A DNA stretch of 64,000 nt from Catellatospora bangladeshensis (GCF_016862575.1 NZ_BONF01000028.1:62001-126000); one strand, 5' to 3'; counted from the stretch's first letter, positions 8,820 to 17,021 are shown. The notes: generated from the sequence alone by a model not told the origin. Numbers and translations: made by a program.

Positions 8820-9716
8820 ATGAACACCCAGACCCTGCCCGGCTTCGTCACGGCACACCTCGGCCAGGCCGTGGGCGCCTACTACGACCGGACCGCCGAC
8901 CTCTACGCGCAGCTGTGGGGCGACGACATCCACCTCGGTTACTGGGACGCGGGCGAGCGCCCCGCCACCGCCGCCGACCGGCGGCCGGCCACCGAGCGGC
9001 TGATCCGGGAGCTGGTCGGGTTCGCCGGGATCGCGCCCGGGTCGCGGGTGCTCGACGTCGGCTGCGGCCACGGCGGCCCGGCGCTCTACCTGGCCGGACG
9101 GCTGGGCTGCGAGATCGACGGGATCACGCTCAGCGGCGAGCAGGTCGGCCGGGCCACGGCGCGGGCGGCCGAGGAGGGCCTGTCCGGGCGGACCGGGTTC
9201 CGGGTGGCCGACGTGCTCGGCGGCGGCATCGCCGAGGGGGCGTACGACGTGGTGTGGGCGATGGAGAGCCTCATGCACATCCCCGACCGGCCCGCGTTCT
9301 TCGAGGTGGCGCTGCGGGCGCTGCGGCCGGGTGGGGTGCTGGCCCTCAACACCTGGGCGGTACGCGAGGGCCCGCTGGACGCGGCCGAGTCCGACCTGGT
9401 GCGCCGCATCCTGCACAACCAGGTGCTGCCCAGCCTCGACTCGATCGAGGCGCACCGGCGCATGGCCGAGGCCGCCGGGTTCGCGCAGGTGCGCACCGCC
9501 GACTGGACCATACAGACCGCCGGGTCCTGGGATCTCGACTTCGCGCAGCTGGAGCAGCCCGCGGGCGGCCGCGCGCACATGATGCAGCTGGCCCGGCAGC
9601 GCGGTGCGGAGGTGCTGCGCTTCTTCGCCGCCGTCCCGCTGATGCACAAGGGATTCACGACCGGGGTCGTCACCTGCGGCGCGCTCACGGCGGTCAAGCC
9701 CGGCGCGGCGAGGTAG
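8820..9716 (+). CDS. SAM-dependent methyltransferase (class I, small-molecule type)
   Basis: A 298-residue class I methyltransferase. An N-terminal YYDRTADLYAQLWGDDIHLGYW segment (in part at about 21-40) resembles tocopherol/natural-product C- and O-methyltransferases. The SAM-binding motif I, VLDVGCGHGGPALYLAGRLG, is at about 75-94. Motifs VRE and LRPGGVLALNTW follow. ATG 8820 has GGGAGG at a good distance. The next gene begins 9 bp downstream, so an operon is likely. The acceptor is unknown. The palindrome upstream suggests dedicated regulation. Confidence 0.8.
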   Translation: MNTQTLPGFVTAHLGQAVGAYYDRTADLYAQLWGDDIHLGYWDAGERPATAADRRPATERLIRELVGFAGIAPGSRVLDVGCGHGGPALYLAGRLGCEIDGITLSGEQVGRATARAAEEGLSGRTGFRVADVLGGGIAEGAYDVVWAMESLMHIPDRPAFFEVALRALRPGGVLALNTWAVREGPLDAAESDLVRRILHNQVLPSLDSIEAHRRMAEAAGFAQVRTADWTIQTAGSWDLDFAQLEQPAGGRAHMMQLARQRGAEVLRFFAAVPLMHKGFTTGVVTCGALTAVKPGAAR

Positions 9717-9725
9717 CCTGCCGGG

Positions 9726-10394
9726 ATGGATTCCGGCGCGGTCACCGTCGCGCGCACCGGCACCGTACGCGGTGAGCTGGTGCTGCGGGAGAGCGGCGGG
9801 CACTACGAGGTGATCAGCAACGGCGTGTTCCTGATGGACACCCGCGCGGGGGAGTCGGAGCGGCTGCTGGTGCGCGCCGCGCTGGACGCGGTGCCGCCCG
9901 GCTCCCGGCTGCTGATCGGCGGCCTGGGCGTGGGCTTCTCGCTGGCAGAGGCCGCCGCGTCGCCGCGTCCTGCCGAGATCGTCGTCATCGAGATCGAGCC
10001 CGCGCTGGTCGGCTGGCACCGCGGGCCGCTGGGCCGGTTCAGCGCCGGAGCGCTGGACGACCCGCGGGTACGGGTGGTCACCGCCGACATCGTGACCTGG
10101 CTGGCGGGCACGGACGAGCGCTTCGACGCGATCTGCCTCGACGTGGACAACGGCCCGGACTGGACGGTGTTCGACACCAACGCGCAGCTCTACGGCGGGG
10201 ACGGCCTGGCGCTGCTGCGCGCCCGCCTGACGCCCGGCGGGGTGCTCGCGGTCTGGAGCGCCTCGGCGTCCCCGGCGTACGCCGCGCGCCTGGCGGACGC
10301 CGTCGGGCCCGTGGAGACGCTGGCGGTCGAGGTGGCGCGGGGTGAGCCGGACGTCGTCTACCTGGCCCGGCAGAAAGCCAGAGATCGGGTGTAA
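9726..10394 (+). CDS. Spermidine synthase-like protein
   Basis: A 222-residue Rossmann-fold protein of the spermine/spermidine synthase class. Visible are a beta-hairpin N-terminus (ESGGHYEVISNGVFLMDTRAG in part), a glycine-rich motif (LLIGGLGVGFSLAEA, about 60-74), an acidic strand end (IVVIEIEP) and DAICLDVDNGPDW (about 134-146). Such stand-alone proteins are usually annotated as spermidine synthase-like methyltransferases; whether it makes a polyamine is doubtful. It follows the methyltransferase gene closely and is probably co-transcribed. Confidence 0.75.
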   Translation: MDSGAVTVARTGTVRGELVLRESGGHYEVISNGVFLMDTRAGESERLLVRAALDAVPPGSRLLIGGLGVGFSLAEAAASPRPAEIVVIEIEPALVGWHRGPLGRFSAGALDDPRVRVVTADIVTWLAGTDERFDAICLDVDNGPDWTVFDTNAQLYGGDGLALLRARLTPGGVLAVWSASASPAYAARLADAVGPVETLAVEVARGEPDVVYLARQKARDRV

Positions 10395-10454
10395 GAAACA
10401 GGGGCCGGTGCGCACTACCCGGTGACGGCATGATCTGAGCCCGAGGGAGCACCC

Positions 10455-11009
10455 GTGACACCAGACCCAGCCGCGCGGCTCACCGCGCTGTACGAACGAC
10501 ATCACCGGCAGGTGTACGCCTACGCGGTCAGCCGCGCCGGCCGCCCGCTGGCCGACGACGTGGTCAGCGAGACGTACCTGGTCGCCTGGCGGCGGCTGGC
10601 CGACGTGCCCGCGCAGGCGCTGCCCTGGCTGCTCGGCGTGGCCCGCAACGTCATGCTGGAGCGCTACCGCGACCAGGCGCGGCAGACGGGGCTGGCCGAG
10701 GAGATGGCCCGCTGGATCCGCGAGGCCGACGACGTCGCCGACGGCGTCACCGAGCGTGCGGCGACCCTGTCCGCGCTGGCCTGGCTGCCCGACCGGGACC
10801 GGGAGATCCTGACGCTGACGGCCTGGCACGGCCTGTCCACGGGGCAGGCCGCGCAGGTCCTCGGCTGCTCCCGGGCTACCTTCCTGGTCCGCCTGCACCG
10901 TGCGCGCAAGAGGTTCGCGCAGGTCGTCTCCGCCCAGTCCGCCGTCGTCTCCAGCCCGTCCACCCCCAGGAGAGTCACCGATGAACAACGTGTCGCAACG
11001 GCTGGCTGA
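10455..11009 (+). CDS. ECF-type RNA polymerase sigma factor
   Basis: A 184-residue ECF sigma factor. Region 2 is about residues 10-75 (LYERHHRQVYAYAVSRAGRP, then WLLGVARNVMLERYRD) and region 4 about 105-160 (LAWLPDRDREILTLTAWHGL, then AAQVLGCSRATFLVRLHRAR). GTG 10455 follows GAGGGAGCACCC. Its 3' end overlaps the next gene by 29 bp, which ties the two together as a sigma/partner pair. Confidence 0.85.
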   Translation: MTPDPAARLTALYERHHRQVYAYAVSRAGRPLADDVVSETYLVAWRRLADVPAQALPWLLGVARNVMLERYRDQARQTGLAEEMARWIREADDVADGVTERAATLSALAWLPDRDREILTLTAWHGLSTGQAAQVLGCSRATFLVRLHRARKRFAQVVSAQSAVVSSPSTPRRVTDEQRVATAG

Positions 11010-12075
11010 GGTGCGCCCCGCCGCGCTCGACGGCGATCCCGCCGCCGTGGACCTCGCCGCCATCACCGCCCACCCGCAGCCCGGCCCGCGCCGCAGCGCG
11101 CCGCGGCGCAGCCTGGTGCTCGCCGCGACCGCGTTCGCCGCCGCCGTGGCGATCGCCGGGATCAACCAGCTCACCCACCCCGCGGGCAGCCCCGCCCCCG
11201 ACCCGGGCCAGGTGCCCGGCGCCACCGGCGCGGCCGACGCGCGGCAGTTGCTGCTGGTCGCGGCCGAGCGTGCGGCGCTGCAGGGCGACGGCACCGACCG
11301 CTACTGGCACGTGACCTCGCAGCTGGGCAACCGCTACGACGTCGGCGGATACTTCGTGCTCGGCCGGACGGAGCTGGAGGAGTGGCTGCCCACCTTCGCG
11401 GGCGGGAAGGTCGTCAAGTGCAGCACCTCGCTCGGTGCCGAGCCCGCCTCGGACGCCGACGTGGCCGCGTGGAAGGCCGCCGGTTCGCCGTCGACCTGGA
11501 CCAGCCGGCCGCCCGGCGGCGAGCCCGGCCGCGGCCGGGAGCTGTCGGCCGCGCCCGGTCAGCGCAAGTGCGGCGGCGGCCCGGAGAAGACGTACCAGCT
11601 CGGCGGCGCCGACCTTACGCCCGCGCAGGTGCTGGAGCTGCCCGCCGACCCTGCGGCGCTGAAGGAGATGATCCTGAGCAGCGACGCGGCCCAGCGCACC
11701 GCCGAGGGCTACCAGCCGCAGGATCTCGGCCGTTACCAGAGCGAGGTGCTGTTCTCCGCGGCCGTCGAGCTGCTGCTGCGGATACCGGTCAGCGCCCCGG
11801 TCCGCAGCGCGGCCTACACGATGCTCGCGGACCTGCCGGGTATCACCACGTTCGCGCAGGTGACGGACCAGCTCGGCCGCCCCGGGGCCGGCGTGGAGTA
11901 CACGTTCCGCAACGCCGACGGCCCCGACCAGACGACCCGCCTGATCGTCGACCTCACCACCGGCGCGATGCTGGCCGAGGAGCACCGCGAGGCGGGCACC
12001 ACCGCCCTGCGCTACTACACCGTGGTGACCGAGACCGAGTTCGCTCCCGAGGCACCCGCCGTCTCCGCCGCCTGA
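10981..12075 (+). CDS. CU044_5270-type membrane protein, sigma factor partner
   Basis: A 364-residue protein with a cytoplasmic N-terminus, one membrane helix (about residues 41-60, LVLAATAFAAAVAIAGINQL) and a large extracytoplasmic region. This is the layout of CU044_5270 family proteins, which are commonly encoded directly after ECF sigma factors in actinomycetes. By position it may act as an anti-sigma or sensor partner, but no zinc-binding ZAS motif is present. ATG 10981 is preceded by AGGAGAG within the sigma gene. Confidence 0.7.
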   Translation: MNNVSQRLAEVRPAALDGDPAAVDLAAITAHPQPGPRRSAPRRSLVLAATAFAAAVAIAGINQLTHPAGSPAPDPGQVPGATGAADARQLLLVAAERAALQGDGTDRYWHVTSQLGNRYDVGGYFVLGRTELEEWLPTFAGGKVVKCSTSLGAEPASDADVAAWKAAGSPSTWTSRPPGGEPGRGRELSAAPGQRKCGGGPEKTYQLGGADLTPAQVLELPADPAALKEMILSSDAAQRTAEGYQPQDLGRYQSEVLFSAAVELLLRIPVSAPVRSAAYTMLADLPGITTFAQVTDQLGRPGAGVEYTFRNADGPDQTTRLIVDLTTGAMLAEEHREAGTTALRYYTVVTETEFAPEAPAVSAA

Positions 12076-12110
12076 GCGGTGACCGGCACGGACCGGATCA
12101 CCCGGCCCTT

Positions 12111-12160
12111 GCTCGAAGCTCCCGCGATGCCGTTCCGGCGCCGTCGCGGGAGCTTCGAGC
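12111..12160 (+). terminator. Terminator between convergent genes
   Basis: GCTCGAAGCTCCCGCGA (12111-12127) pairs with TCGCGGGAGCTTCGAGC (12144-12160). It lies between convergent genes and could serve both strands. Confidence 0.8.
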
Positions 12161-12254
12161 GGAGCAGTGCGGTGCCGGCAGCACCGACCGCGGCATCTCG
12201 GTACTTCTCGGGGCGGCCTGCCCGACCGGACGACCGCCGTCGGCGATCAGCGCC

Positions 12255-12755
12255 TCAGCGGGCGTCGCGGACGGCCTGGCGGCGGGCGCCCGCGCCACGG
12301 CTGGAAGCCTGGCGCTTGCGCATGCCGGGGCTGTCCGGGGCCTGGCGGGGACGCTGGTCGCCGGGGGTGGCCTTGCGGCGGGCCGTCGCCGGGCGCGGGG
12401 GAGCGGTGTTGCGCTCACGGCGGGCCGAGGCGAGCCGCTCCTGCTTCAGGGCCGCCGCGCTGGCCTTGGCCATGACCGCGAGCTGGCGGCTGACCCGGGC
12501 GAGCGCGTCCTCGATGACCTCGGCCTTGTCGCGGTTGCGCTGGTTGACCGGGTTGGCCTTGCCCCGGCCGCCCGACTCGGCGACCTGCGCGCCGGCCTGG
12601 CGGCGGTAGAGCTTGACGTACTTGTTGCGGGCGCGGCGCACCCGGTCGTGCAGCTCCAGCAGGCCGTCCTCGTCGAGCGCGGCCAGCGCGTCGCGCTCGG
12701 TGCTGCGTACCAGCTCCAGCTCGCTCTCGGTCAGCGAGTTGATCAGCGCGTCCAT
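12255..12755 (-). CDS. Basic, helical hypothetical protein
   Basis: A 166-residue protein with no recognised family. The first 100 residues are charged and helical (LTESELELVRSTERDALAAL, then DRVRRARNKYVKLYRRQAGA), possibly coiled coil. The last 60 are Arg/Pro/Ala-rich and look disordered and nucleic-acid-binding. ATG 12755 is chosen because the upstream extension to 12812 is Arg/Gly-rich and lacks a ribosome-binding site. It stands alone on the minus strand. A nucleoid- or RNA-associated role is only a guess from composition. Confidence 0.6.
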   Translation of the reverse strand: MDALINSLTESELELVRSTERDALAALDEDGLLELHDRVRRARNKYVKLYRRQAGAQVAESGGRGKANPVNQRNRDKAEVIEDALARVSRQLAVMAKASAAALKQERLASARRERNTAPPRPATARRKATPGDQRPRQAPDSPGMRKRQASSRGAGARRQAVRDAR

Positions 12756-12847
12756 CGGTCCCCCCGACCTCGATCGACGTCTTCCCAATGCTGCAAAGCC
12801 TAGGCCCGCCAACGCCGCCGCACGCCCGGATCACGCACATCCCCGGT

Positions 12848-12920
12848 GCCGATCCTGCGCGGGCGGCCCCGTCCCCGCCCGACGGGGCGTGTCATGGGGG
12901 TACGCCCGCGCAGGATCGGC
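12848..12920. repeat. Long perfect inverted repeat
   Basis: GCCGATCCTGCGCGGGCG (12848-12865) is matched exactly by CGCCCGCGCAGGATCGGC (12903-12920). The GATCcTGCGCG core resembles the repeat at 5550-5632. It lies upstream of the helical hypothetical gene, within a region of gene remnants. Confidence 0.6.
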
Positions 12921-12931
12921 GCAGCGGCGGG

Positions 12932-12970
12932 TCAGGACAGGCGCCACCGCTGGTTGCCGAACCTCATCCG
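12932..12970 (-). pseudogene. Possible 3' stub of a ricin-type lectin (CBM13) gene
   Basis: On the minus strand the last codons read FGNQRWRLS followed by TGA at 12932-12934. This is the typical C-terminal QxW ending of ricin-B-type carbohydrate-binding domains in this group, and two such domains are present at 46.2 and 48.5 kb. Upstream sequence is the palindromic repeat, so only a stub would survive. The evidence is about a dozen codons. Confidence 0.25.
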
Positions 12971-12987
12971 CTGGTGCGGGCTTCGAT

Positions 12988-13038
12988 GATCGGCGTTTCG
13001 TGTCGAAACGTTGCGTCAGACCTCGGGTTTGGACACGA
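12988..13038. repeat. Dispersed imperfect palindrome, copy 2
   Basis: GATCGGCGTTTCGTGTC at 12988-13004 and GGACACGAACTCGCGATC ending at 13038 form the arms. The inner part contains CTCGGGTTTGG, shared in part with copy 3 at 35216. The spacer is shorter than in copy 1. Confidence 0.55.
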
Positions 13039-13080
13039 ACTCGCGATCTACCTGTCGGCCCCCGACGCCTCCGCGCCCGG

Positions 13081-13285
13081 CCCGGCGGCGTCACCCTGTA
13101 CACCAACCTCGTGCTCGGCGGCGCGCCCGGCCCGCTGGGCGGCTTCTACGGCCCCGTCGACTACGGCTCCGGCGTGGTCGGCTTCCCCGCCACGATGAGC
13201 CAGTACCCCGGCGCTCGGCGCGACGAGGGTCGCCACCGTGTGGCAGTCGGCCGCCTGGCCGCTCGACGAGCACACCGGGTCGTGA
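13081..13285 (+). pseudogene. Frameshifted coding remnant, family unknown
   Basis: One frame from 13081 gives PGGVTLYTNLVLGGAPGPLG and continues to TMSQYPG near 13210. The neighbouring frame takes over at about 13211 with LGATRVATVWQSAAWPLDEH and reaches TGA at 13283-13285. Protein-like composition switching frame suggests a decayed gene. No start codon or family was recognised. Confidence 0.3.
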
Positions 13286-13355
13286 ACGGCGGGCGGCCGG
13301 GCGAGCGCCGGACCTATGCTGAGCTCACCGAACATGACCGGATGGGGGATCCGCG

Positions 13356-13646
13356 ATGTCCGTCGTGCTCGTCCATGAGGGCCCCAGCTTCACCAGGGAG
13401 CGGTACGACGAGATCGTCCGCCGGCTCGCCGGCAGGAGCCGCATGGAGTCGGTCGCGGACTGGCCGGTCGAGGGACTGCTCGTGCACATCGCGAGTGAGG
13501 GCGAGCGCGGGTTCCGCGTGGTCGACGTGTGGGAGTCCGAGGACGCCTGCCGGCGGTTCGCCGAGAAGCTCAAGCCCATCCTGGAAGAGGTCGGCGTGGA
13601 CGAGCCGGCGAGGCTCTACCCGCCGCACGCGTTCGTATCGGCCTGA
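13356..13646 (+). CDS. Small ABM-like dimeric alpha/beta-barrel protein
   Basis: A 96-residue protein. Its pattern of strand (SVVLVHEGPSF), helix (ERYDEIVRRLAG), strand (GLLVHIAS), strand (GFRVVDVWESEDACRRFAEK) and a final helix/strand resembles the antibiotic-biosynthesis-monooxygenase-like dimeric ferredoxin fold. Such proteins are common and mostly uncharacterised. The ATG is preceded by GGGGGAT. It is a single gene, between a remnant region and the HflX-like ORF, and its substrate is unknown. Confidence 0.65.
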   Translation: MSVVLVHEGPSFTRERYDEIVRRLAGRSRMESVADWPVEGLLVHIASEGERGFRVVDVWESEDACRRFAEKLKPILEEVGVDEPARLYPPHAFVSA

Positions 13647-13700
13647 CCGGCGCCGTAACCGAGCTGTGCGCACCGCCTCCCACCTGGGATGCTGGCTTCC

Positions 13701-14129
13701 ATGACACTGATCCGGACCGCTGTCCTCGTCGGTCTGTTCTCGGCGAAGGAACGTGACCGGGAGCCCCGGCTCGACGGCCTGGAGGCTCGGCTCGGTGCGC
13801 TCGGCGTACGCGTTCAGGCCAGGTTCGTCCAGCGCAGGGGCGTGTCCGACGGCGGGGTCCGGCTGCTGGGCTCACCGCTGTCCCGGCGCTTCGTCATCGG
13901 CTCCGGCAAGCTGCGGCAGGTCGCCGACGCGTGCGCGGCGCACGACACCGACGCCGTCGTGTTCGTCAACGAACTCTCCGCCTACCAGCGTCGGTGGCTG
14001 TCGGCCAGGCTCGGACGGCCGGTCCTGGCGCCGGCCGATCTCGAACGGCATGAGGGCGACCTCGTGGTCGATGAGCCCTCTCGCCGGCCGGGCAGACAGC
14101 CCGCCCGTACTCATCGCCGCGTCCGTTAG
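13701..14129 (+). CDS. Stand-alone HflX N-terminal-domain-like protein
   Basis: A 142-residue protein matching only the N-terminal domain of the ribosome-associated GTPase HflX: residues about 58-98 read RFVIGSGKLRQVADACAAHD followed by DAVVFVNELSAYQRRWLSAR, equivalent to the HflX segment ending in L-S-x-x-Q-x-R-x-L. The G domain is absent, and the C-terminus is a short Arg/Pro-rich tail followed by a terminator. The start could also be 13689. It is either a genuine single-domain paralogue or a truncated hflX copy; the intact terminator and codon bias favour expression. Confidence 0.55.
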   Translation: MTLIRTAVLVGLFSAKERDREPRLDGLEARLGALGVRVQARFVQRRGVSDGGVRLLGSPLSRRFVIGSGKLRQVADACAAHDTDAVVFVNELSAYQRRWLSARLGRPVLAPADLERHEGDLVVDEPSRRPGRQPARTHRRVR

Positions 14130-14135
14130 ACGAGT

Positions 14136-14174
14136 GCCCCAAGGGCCTGCCCGATCACGGACCGGCCCTTGGGC
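14136..14174 (+). terminator. Terminator after the HflX-like ORF
   Basis: GCCCCAAGGGCC (14136-14147) pairs with GGCCCTTGGGC (14164-14174), 7 nt after the stop codon. Confidence 0.75.
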
Positions 14175-14237
14175 GACGATGACGGCACCAGCGTTGGTAC
14201 GCGGCCGACTCGGCGACGCGTGCTCGTGGCGGCCCGC

Positions 14238-14729
14238 TCAGCCGAGGCTGAGCATCAGGTGCTGCTCCAGGTCCGCGGCGGTGTACTGCAGGCGGCCGCG
14301 GTGAGTGACCTCGACGCCGTAGAAGGCATCGCCGCGTGGCACGTCTTCGACGCGGAAGGTGAGGTGGCACTCGGCGACCGTCTCCTGGGCGGTCTCGATC
14401 GCCCCGGTCGCGACCGTCCGCTGTGCCGCGTCGGTGACGACCACCTTCGCGCCGGGGCGGATGTCCTGGAAGTCGCCCATGCCGTAGCAGGCGCCGCCGG
14501 TGTTGATGAACTCCCCGTTGGAGAGGATCACGGTGCCCGTGACAGTGTAGGCATCGGAGAACGGATTGCTGATCTTTCCGCTCTGTGCCAGTGCGAAGAC
14601 CACACCGGCGATTCCCGCGGCGGCGGCGGCGAGCGCGGCCACGGAGATCAGGATGAGCATGTGACGCCGGGTACGCCGCCTCGTGCGGCGCGCCGGAGGG
14701 GTGTCGACGTGCACGTAGGGGTCGATCAT
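14238..14729 (-). CDS. Membrane-anchored hypothetical protein
   Basis: A 163-residue protein with an Arg-rich cytoplasmic N-terminus (about 1-23), one membrane helix (about 24-47, MLILISVAALAAAAAGIAGV) and an extracytoplasmic beta-rich domain of about 115 residues with two Cys (GGACYGMGDF and AECHLTF). This looks like a small, possibly disulfide-bonded, surface domain. No named family was recognised. It is a single gene on the minus strand with ATG at 14729. Confidence 0.6.
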   Translation of the reverse strand: MIDPYVHVDTPPARRTRRRTRRHMLILISVAALAAAAAGIAGVVFALAQSGKISNPFSDAYTVTGTVILSNGEFINTGGACYGMGDFQDIRPGAKVVVTDAAQRTVATGAIETAQETVAECHLTFRVEDVPRGDAFYGVEVTHRGRLQYTAADLEQHLMLSLG

Positions 14730-14911
14730 CCGCGCACAGTACAGCCGGTTTTCAAATGATCACCGTCCGCTGACCGGGGGAGGCGGCACCACCGGACGGG
14801 GCACGCGTTCATGGTCGGAAAGCCTGTTGCGGGCTCGTACGAAGCCCGTCCGGCAGCGGCACGGCCGTCGCGGCATGTCACCGCCACGACGGAGCGAGAA
14901 GGGCATGGCGG

Positions 14912-15253
14912 ATGGAGCGGGACGGGGTGCGGGAGCGCCGGGTCCGGATCCGGGTCGCGGGTAACACCGCAGGTCCGGCGCTGTTCGCGCTGAGGGCGAA
15001 GGGTTACTCCGTCGAGCTGAGCTACGTCCGTGCCGCACCCGGCGAGTACACGGCCGAGTACGCGGCGGAGAAGGACGGGCGCCTGTTCAGCGCGGATACG
15101 GCGGAGGAGTTGCTCGGGCTCGTCGCGATGTGGGAGGTGCGCGGCGACGGCTGGAGCGCGAGCACCGACGACGAGCGGTCCTGGCGGGACGCCCTCGAGG
15201 AGGCGGCGCTGGTCTATGACCGCGACGGCGACCTGGTGGGCGAGGACGACTGA
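14912..15253 (+). CDS. Small hypothetical protein
   Basis: A 113-residue protein of alternating strands and helices (ALFALRAKGYSVELSYVR, YTAEYAAEKDGRLFSADTAE), with an acidic C-terminus ending GEDD. No family was recognised, though it resembles small immunity- or barrel-type proteins often found singly in Micromonosporaceae. ATG 14912 lies in a GGAGCGGG context. A strong terminator follows at once. Confidence 0.55.
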   Translation: MERDGVRERRVRIRVAGNTAGPALFALRAKGYSVELSYVRAAPGEYTAEYAAEKDGRLFSADTAEELLGLVAMWEVRGDGWSASTDDERSWRDALEEAALVYDRDGDLVGEDD

Positions 15254-15260
15254 ACGGCGA

Positions 15261-15283
15261 AAGCCCCTCCGAAGAGGGGCTTT
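15261..15283. terminator. Bidirectional terminator
   Basis: AAGCCCCTC, a CGAA loop and GAGGGGCTT form a perfect 9-bp stem with T residues on one side and A residues on the other. It separates the plus-strand hypothetical gene from the minus-strand tRNA cluster. Confidence 0.85.
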
Positions 15284-15300
15284 ACCTGTGTTCTTGCTGG

Positions 15301-15372
15301 TGGGCGATACTGGGTTTGAACCAGTGACCTCTTCCGTGTCAAGGAAGCGCGCTCCCACTGCGCCAATCGCCC
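15301..15372 (-). tRNA. tRNA-Val (GAC)
   Basis: A 72-nt cloverleaf on the minus strand: acceptor GGGCGAT/ATCGCCC, anticodon arm CTTCC-TTGACAC-GGAAG with anticodon GAC, and T-arm with GGTTCAAAC. Discriminator A; CCA not encoded. It is first from the left in a Gly-Cys-Val cluster transcribed leftward. Confidence 0.95.
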
Positions 15373-15385
15373 GTGCTGTACTGCG

Positions 15386-15456
15386 AGGTGGAGACGGGAT
15401 TTGAACCCGTGTACACGGCTTTGCAGGCCGTTGCCTCGCCTCTCGGCCACTCCACC
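15386..15456 (-). tRNA. tRNA-Cys (GCA)
   Basis: A 71-nt cloverleaf on the minus strand: acceptor GGTGGAG/CTCCACC, anticodon arm ACGGC-CTGCAAA-GCCGT with anticodon GCA, T-loop GGTTCAAAT. Discriminator U, as expected for tRNA-Cys. Confidence 0.95.
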
Positions 15457-15483
15457 GTGGTGACGCCTTGCGGCGGTTCTCCG

Positions 15484-15556
15484 AGCGGATGACGAGACTC
15501 GAACTCGCGACCCTCACCTTGGCAAGGTGATGCGCTACCAACTGCGCTACATCCGC
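15484..15556 (-). tRNA. tRNA-Gly (GCC), copy 1
   Basis: A 73-nt cloverleaf on the minus strand: acceptor GCGGATG/CATCCGC, anticodon arm with CACCTTGCCAAGGTG, anticodon GCC. The identical gene occurs on the plus strand at 16880-16952. Confidence 0.95.
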
Positions 15557-15650
15557 TTGTCAGTTCGCCCGCCTTCCGGCGTGCTGCCCAACGGATGAGA
15601 ACTTTAGCCGGTCCCCGGAGGTCTTGACAAACCGGGGTGCCCCCGGCGCG

Positions 15651-16727
15651 TCACGCGGCGGGTTCGGTGGCCAGGCCGGTGCAGCGTGCGGCCTGGTCAA
15701 GGCGGGTCTGTACGGCTCGCAGCGCGTCACCCGTCACCGGCTTGGGCTGTCCGTTGTTCGAGACGACACCGGGGACGAACTTCCGGGTTTTCACCTTCCC
15801 GTCCCGGATCGTCACGGTCAGCAGCCCCGTGTCGGTGCTCTTGGACTCGGAGTACCAGAGGAAGTTGCCCAGGCCGTAGTGCACGTACGTGTCGTCCACG
15901 AAGCCGTCGGCGAGCAGCACGTGGGCGTGGGTGCCGAGCACGAGGTCGGCGCCGTTGTCGGCCATGAGCCTGGCGAAGCTCTTCTGCTCGCCGTTCGGGC
16001 AGGCCTGGCCCTCGGTGCCCCAGTGCATGAAGACGATCACCACGTCGGCCTGCGCACGGGCCTGCTTCACGGCGGCGGTGGCCAGCTTCCGGTCGAACGC
16101 CATGGCCACGCCGGGCCGGGTGGCCGTGGGCTTCCACTGCTCCTTCAGGTCGTGTACCTGTGACATGCCGAGCACGGCCAGGCGGACGCCTTTCACGGTG
16201 ACCAGGTAGGGGGCGTACGCCTCGGTGGTGTTGAGCCCGGCGCCGACGGCCGGCATGCCCGCGGCCCGCGCCGAGTCGAGGGTGTCGAGCAGGCCGATCT
16301 GGCCGTAGTCGAGCGTGTGGTTGTTGGCGATCGAGACGAGGTCGATCCCGGCGGCCTGGATGGCGGCGTACGACGTGGTGGGCGCCCGGAAGTGGAACTC
16401 CTTGGGCTGCTCGCTGCCCCGGTCGGTGACCGGCGTCTCCAGGTTGACCATGGCGAAGTCGGCGGCGCGCAGCTGCGTCGCGTACGGGCCGAACGCCTTG
16501 CCGGGGTTCTTGAGCAGGGCCAGGGTGCGGCCGGTGAAGTGCACGTCGCCGGCGAAGGCGAGGGTGATCTCGGCGGCGGGCGGGCTGGGCGCGGGCGTCT
16601 GCTCGCTCACCGGGGTGGGCGGCTGCTGCCACACCGCCGGCTGCTCGCCGGAGCAGGCGGCCAGGGCGGTGACGGCGGTGGCGAGGGTGAGGGCCGTGGC
16701 GAGTCGCGCGACGCGGGGGTGGGTCAC
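15651..16727 (-). CDS. CapA-family lipoprotein (poly-gamma-glutamate synthesis-like)
   Basis: A 358-residue predicted lipoprotein with lipobox LAAC, then a CapA metallophosphatase-like domain. Motifs visible are LAFAGDVHFTG, MVNLETPV, ISIANNHTLDYG (here VSIANNHTLDYG), VVIVFMHWGTEG and LVLGTHAHVL. These are the metal-binding blocks of CapA/PgsA relatives, which act at the cell surface in polyglutamate or polysaccharide metabolism. GTG 16727 gives a compact signal peptide; ATG 16763 is an in-frame alternative. No other capsule genes are adjacent, so the specific role is uncertain. Confidence 0.85.
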   Translation of the reverse strand: MTHPRVARLATALTLATAVTALAACSGEQPAVWQQPPTPVSEQTPAPSPPAAEITLAFAGDVHFTGRTLALLKNPGKAFGPYATQLRAADFAMVNLETPVTDRGSEQPKEFHFRAPTTSYAAIQAAGIDLVSIANNHTLDYGQIGLLDTLDSARAAGMPAVGAGLNTTEAYAPYLVTVKGVRLAVLGMSQVHDLKEQWKPTATRPGVAMAFDRKLATAAVKQARAQADVVIVFMHWGTEGQACPNGEQKSFARLMADNGADLVLGTHAHVLLADGFVDDTYVHYGLGNFLWYSESKSTDTGLLTVTIRDGKVKTRKFVPGVVSNNGQPKPVTGDALRAVQTRLDQAARCTGLATEPAA

Positions 16728-16879
16728 CGGACGAGCGTACGGGCAGGTGAAGGCGATTCGCATCACCGTGTGCACCGGGGGCGCGACGCGCGGGGGGATA
16801 CCGAGTGGCGGTGGTCCGGGGGCACCCGCTAGAGTTCTCTCCTGTCAGGCAGCGAGCCGAAAGGCGAGCTGAGGGACAT

Positions 16880-16952
16880 GCGGATGTAGCGCAGTTGGTA
16901 GCGCATCACCTTGCCAAGGTGAGGGTCGCGAGTTCGAGTCTCGTCATCCGCT
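16880..16952 (+). tRNA. tRNA-Gly (GCC), copy 2
   Basis: A 73-nt cloverleaf with the same sequence as copy 1 at 15484-15556 in opposite orientation; anticodon GCC within CACCTTGCCAAGGTG. The two identical copies flank the CapA gene as an inverted pair about 1.3 kb apart. Confidence 0.95.
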
Positions 16953-16962
16953 CTCCTGCCGA

Positions 16963-16993
16963 AATCGCCGGGACCCACGGGTCACCGGCGATT
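16963..16993 (+). terminator. Terminator after tRNA-Gly
   Basis: AATCGCCGG (16963-16971) pairs with CCGGCGATT (16985-16993), followed by CGTCTTTCCC, just downstream of the tRNA. Confidence 0.7.
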
Positions 16994-17021
16994 CGTCTTT
17001 CCCGGCCCGCCTCCACCGGAG

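Noticed and set aside
15301-15556. The tRNA-Val(GAC) in the Gly-Cys-Val cluster as an alternative attachment site
   Set aside because: Its 3' half resembles that of tRNA-Val(CAC), but the duplicated repeat at 45554 carries the CAC anticodon loop (TTCACAC) and GGTTCGATC, so it derives from the CAC gene at 35366.
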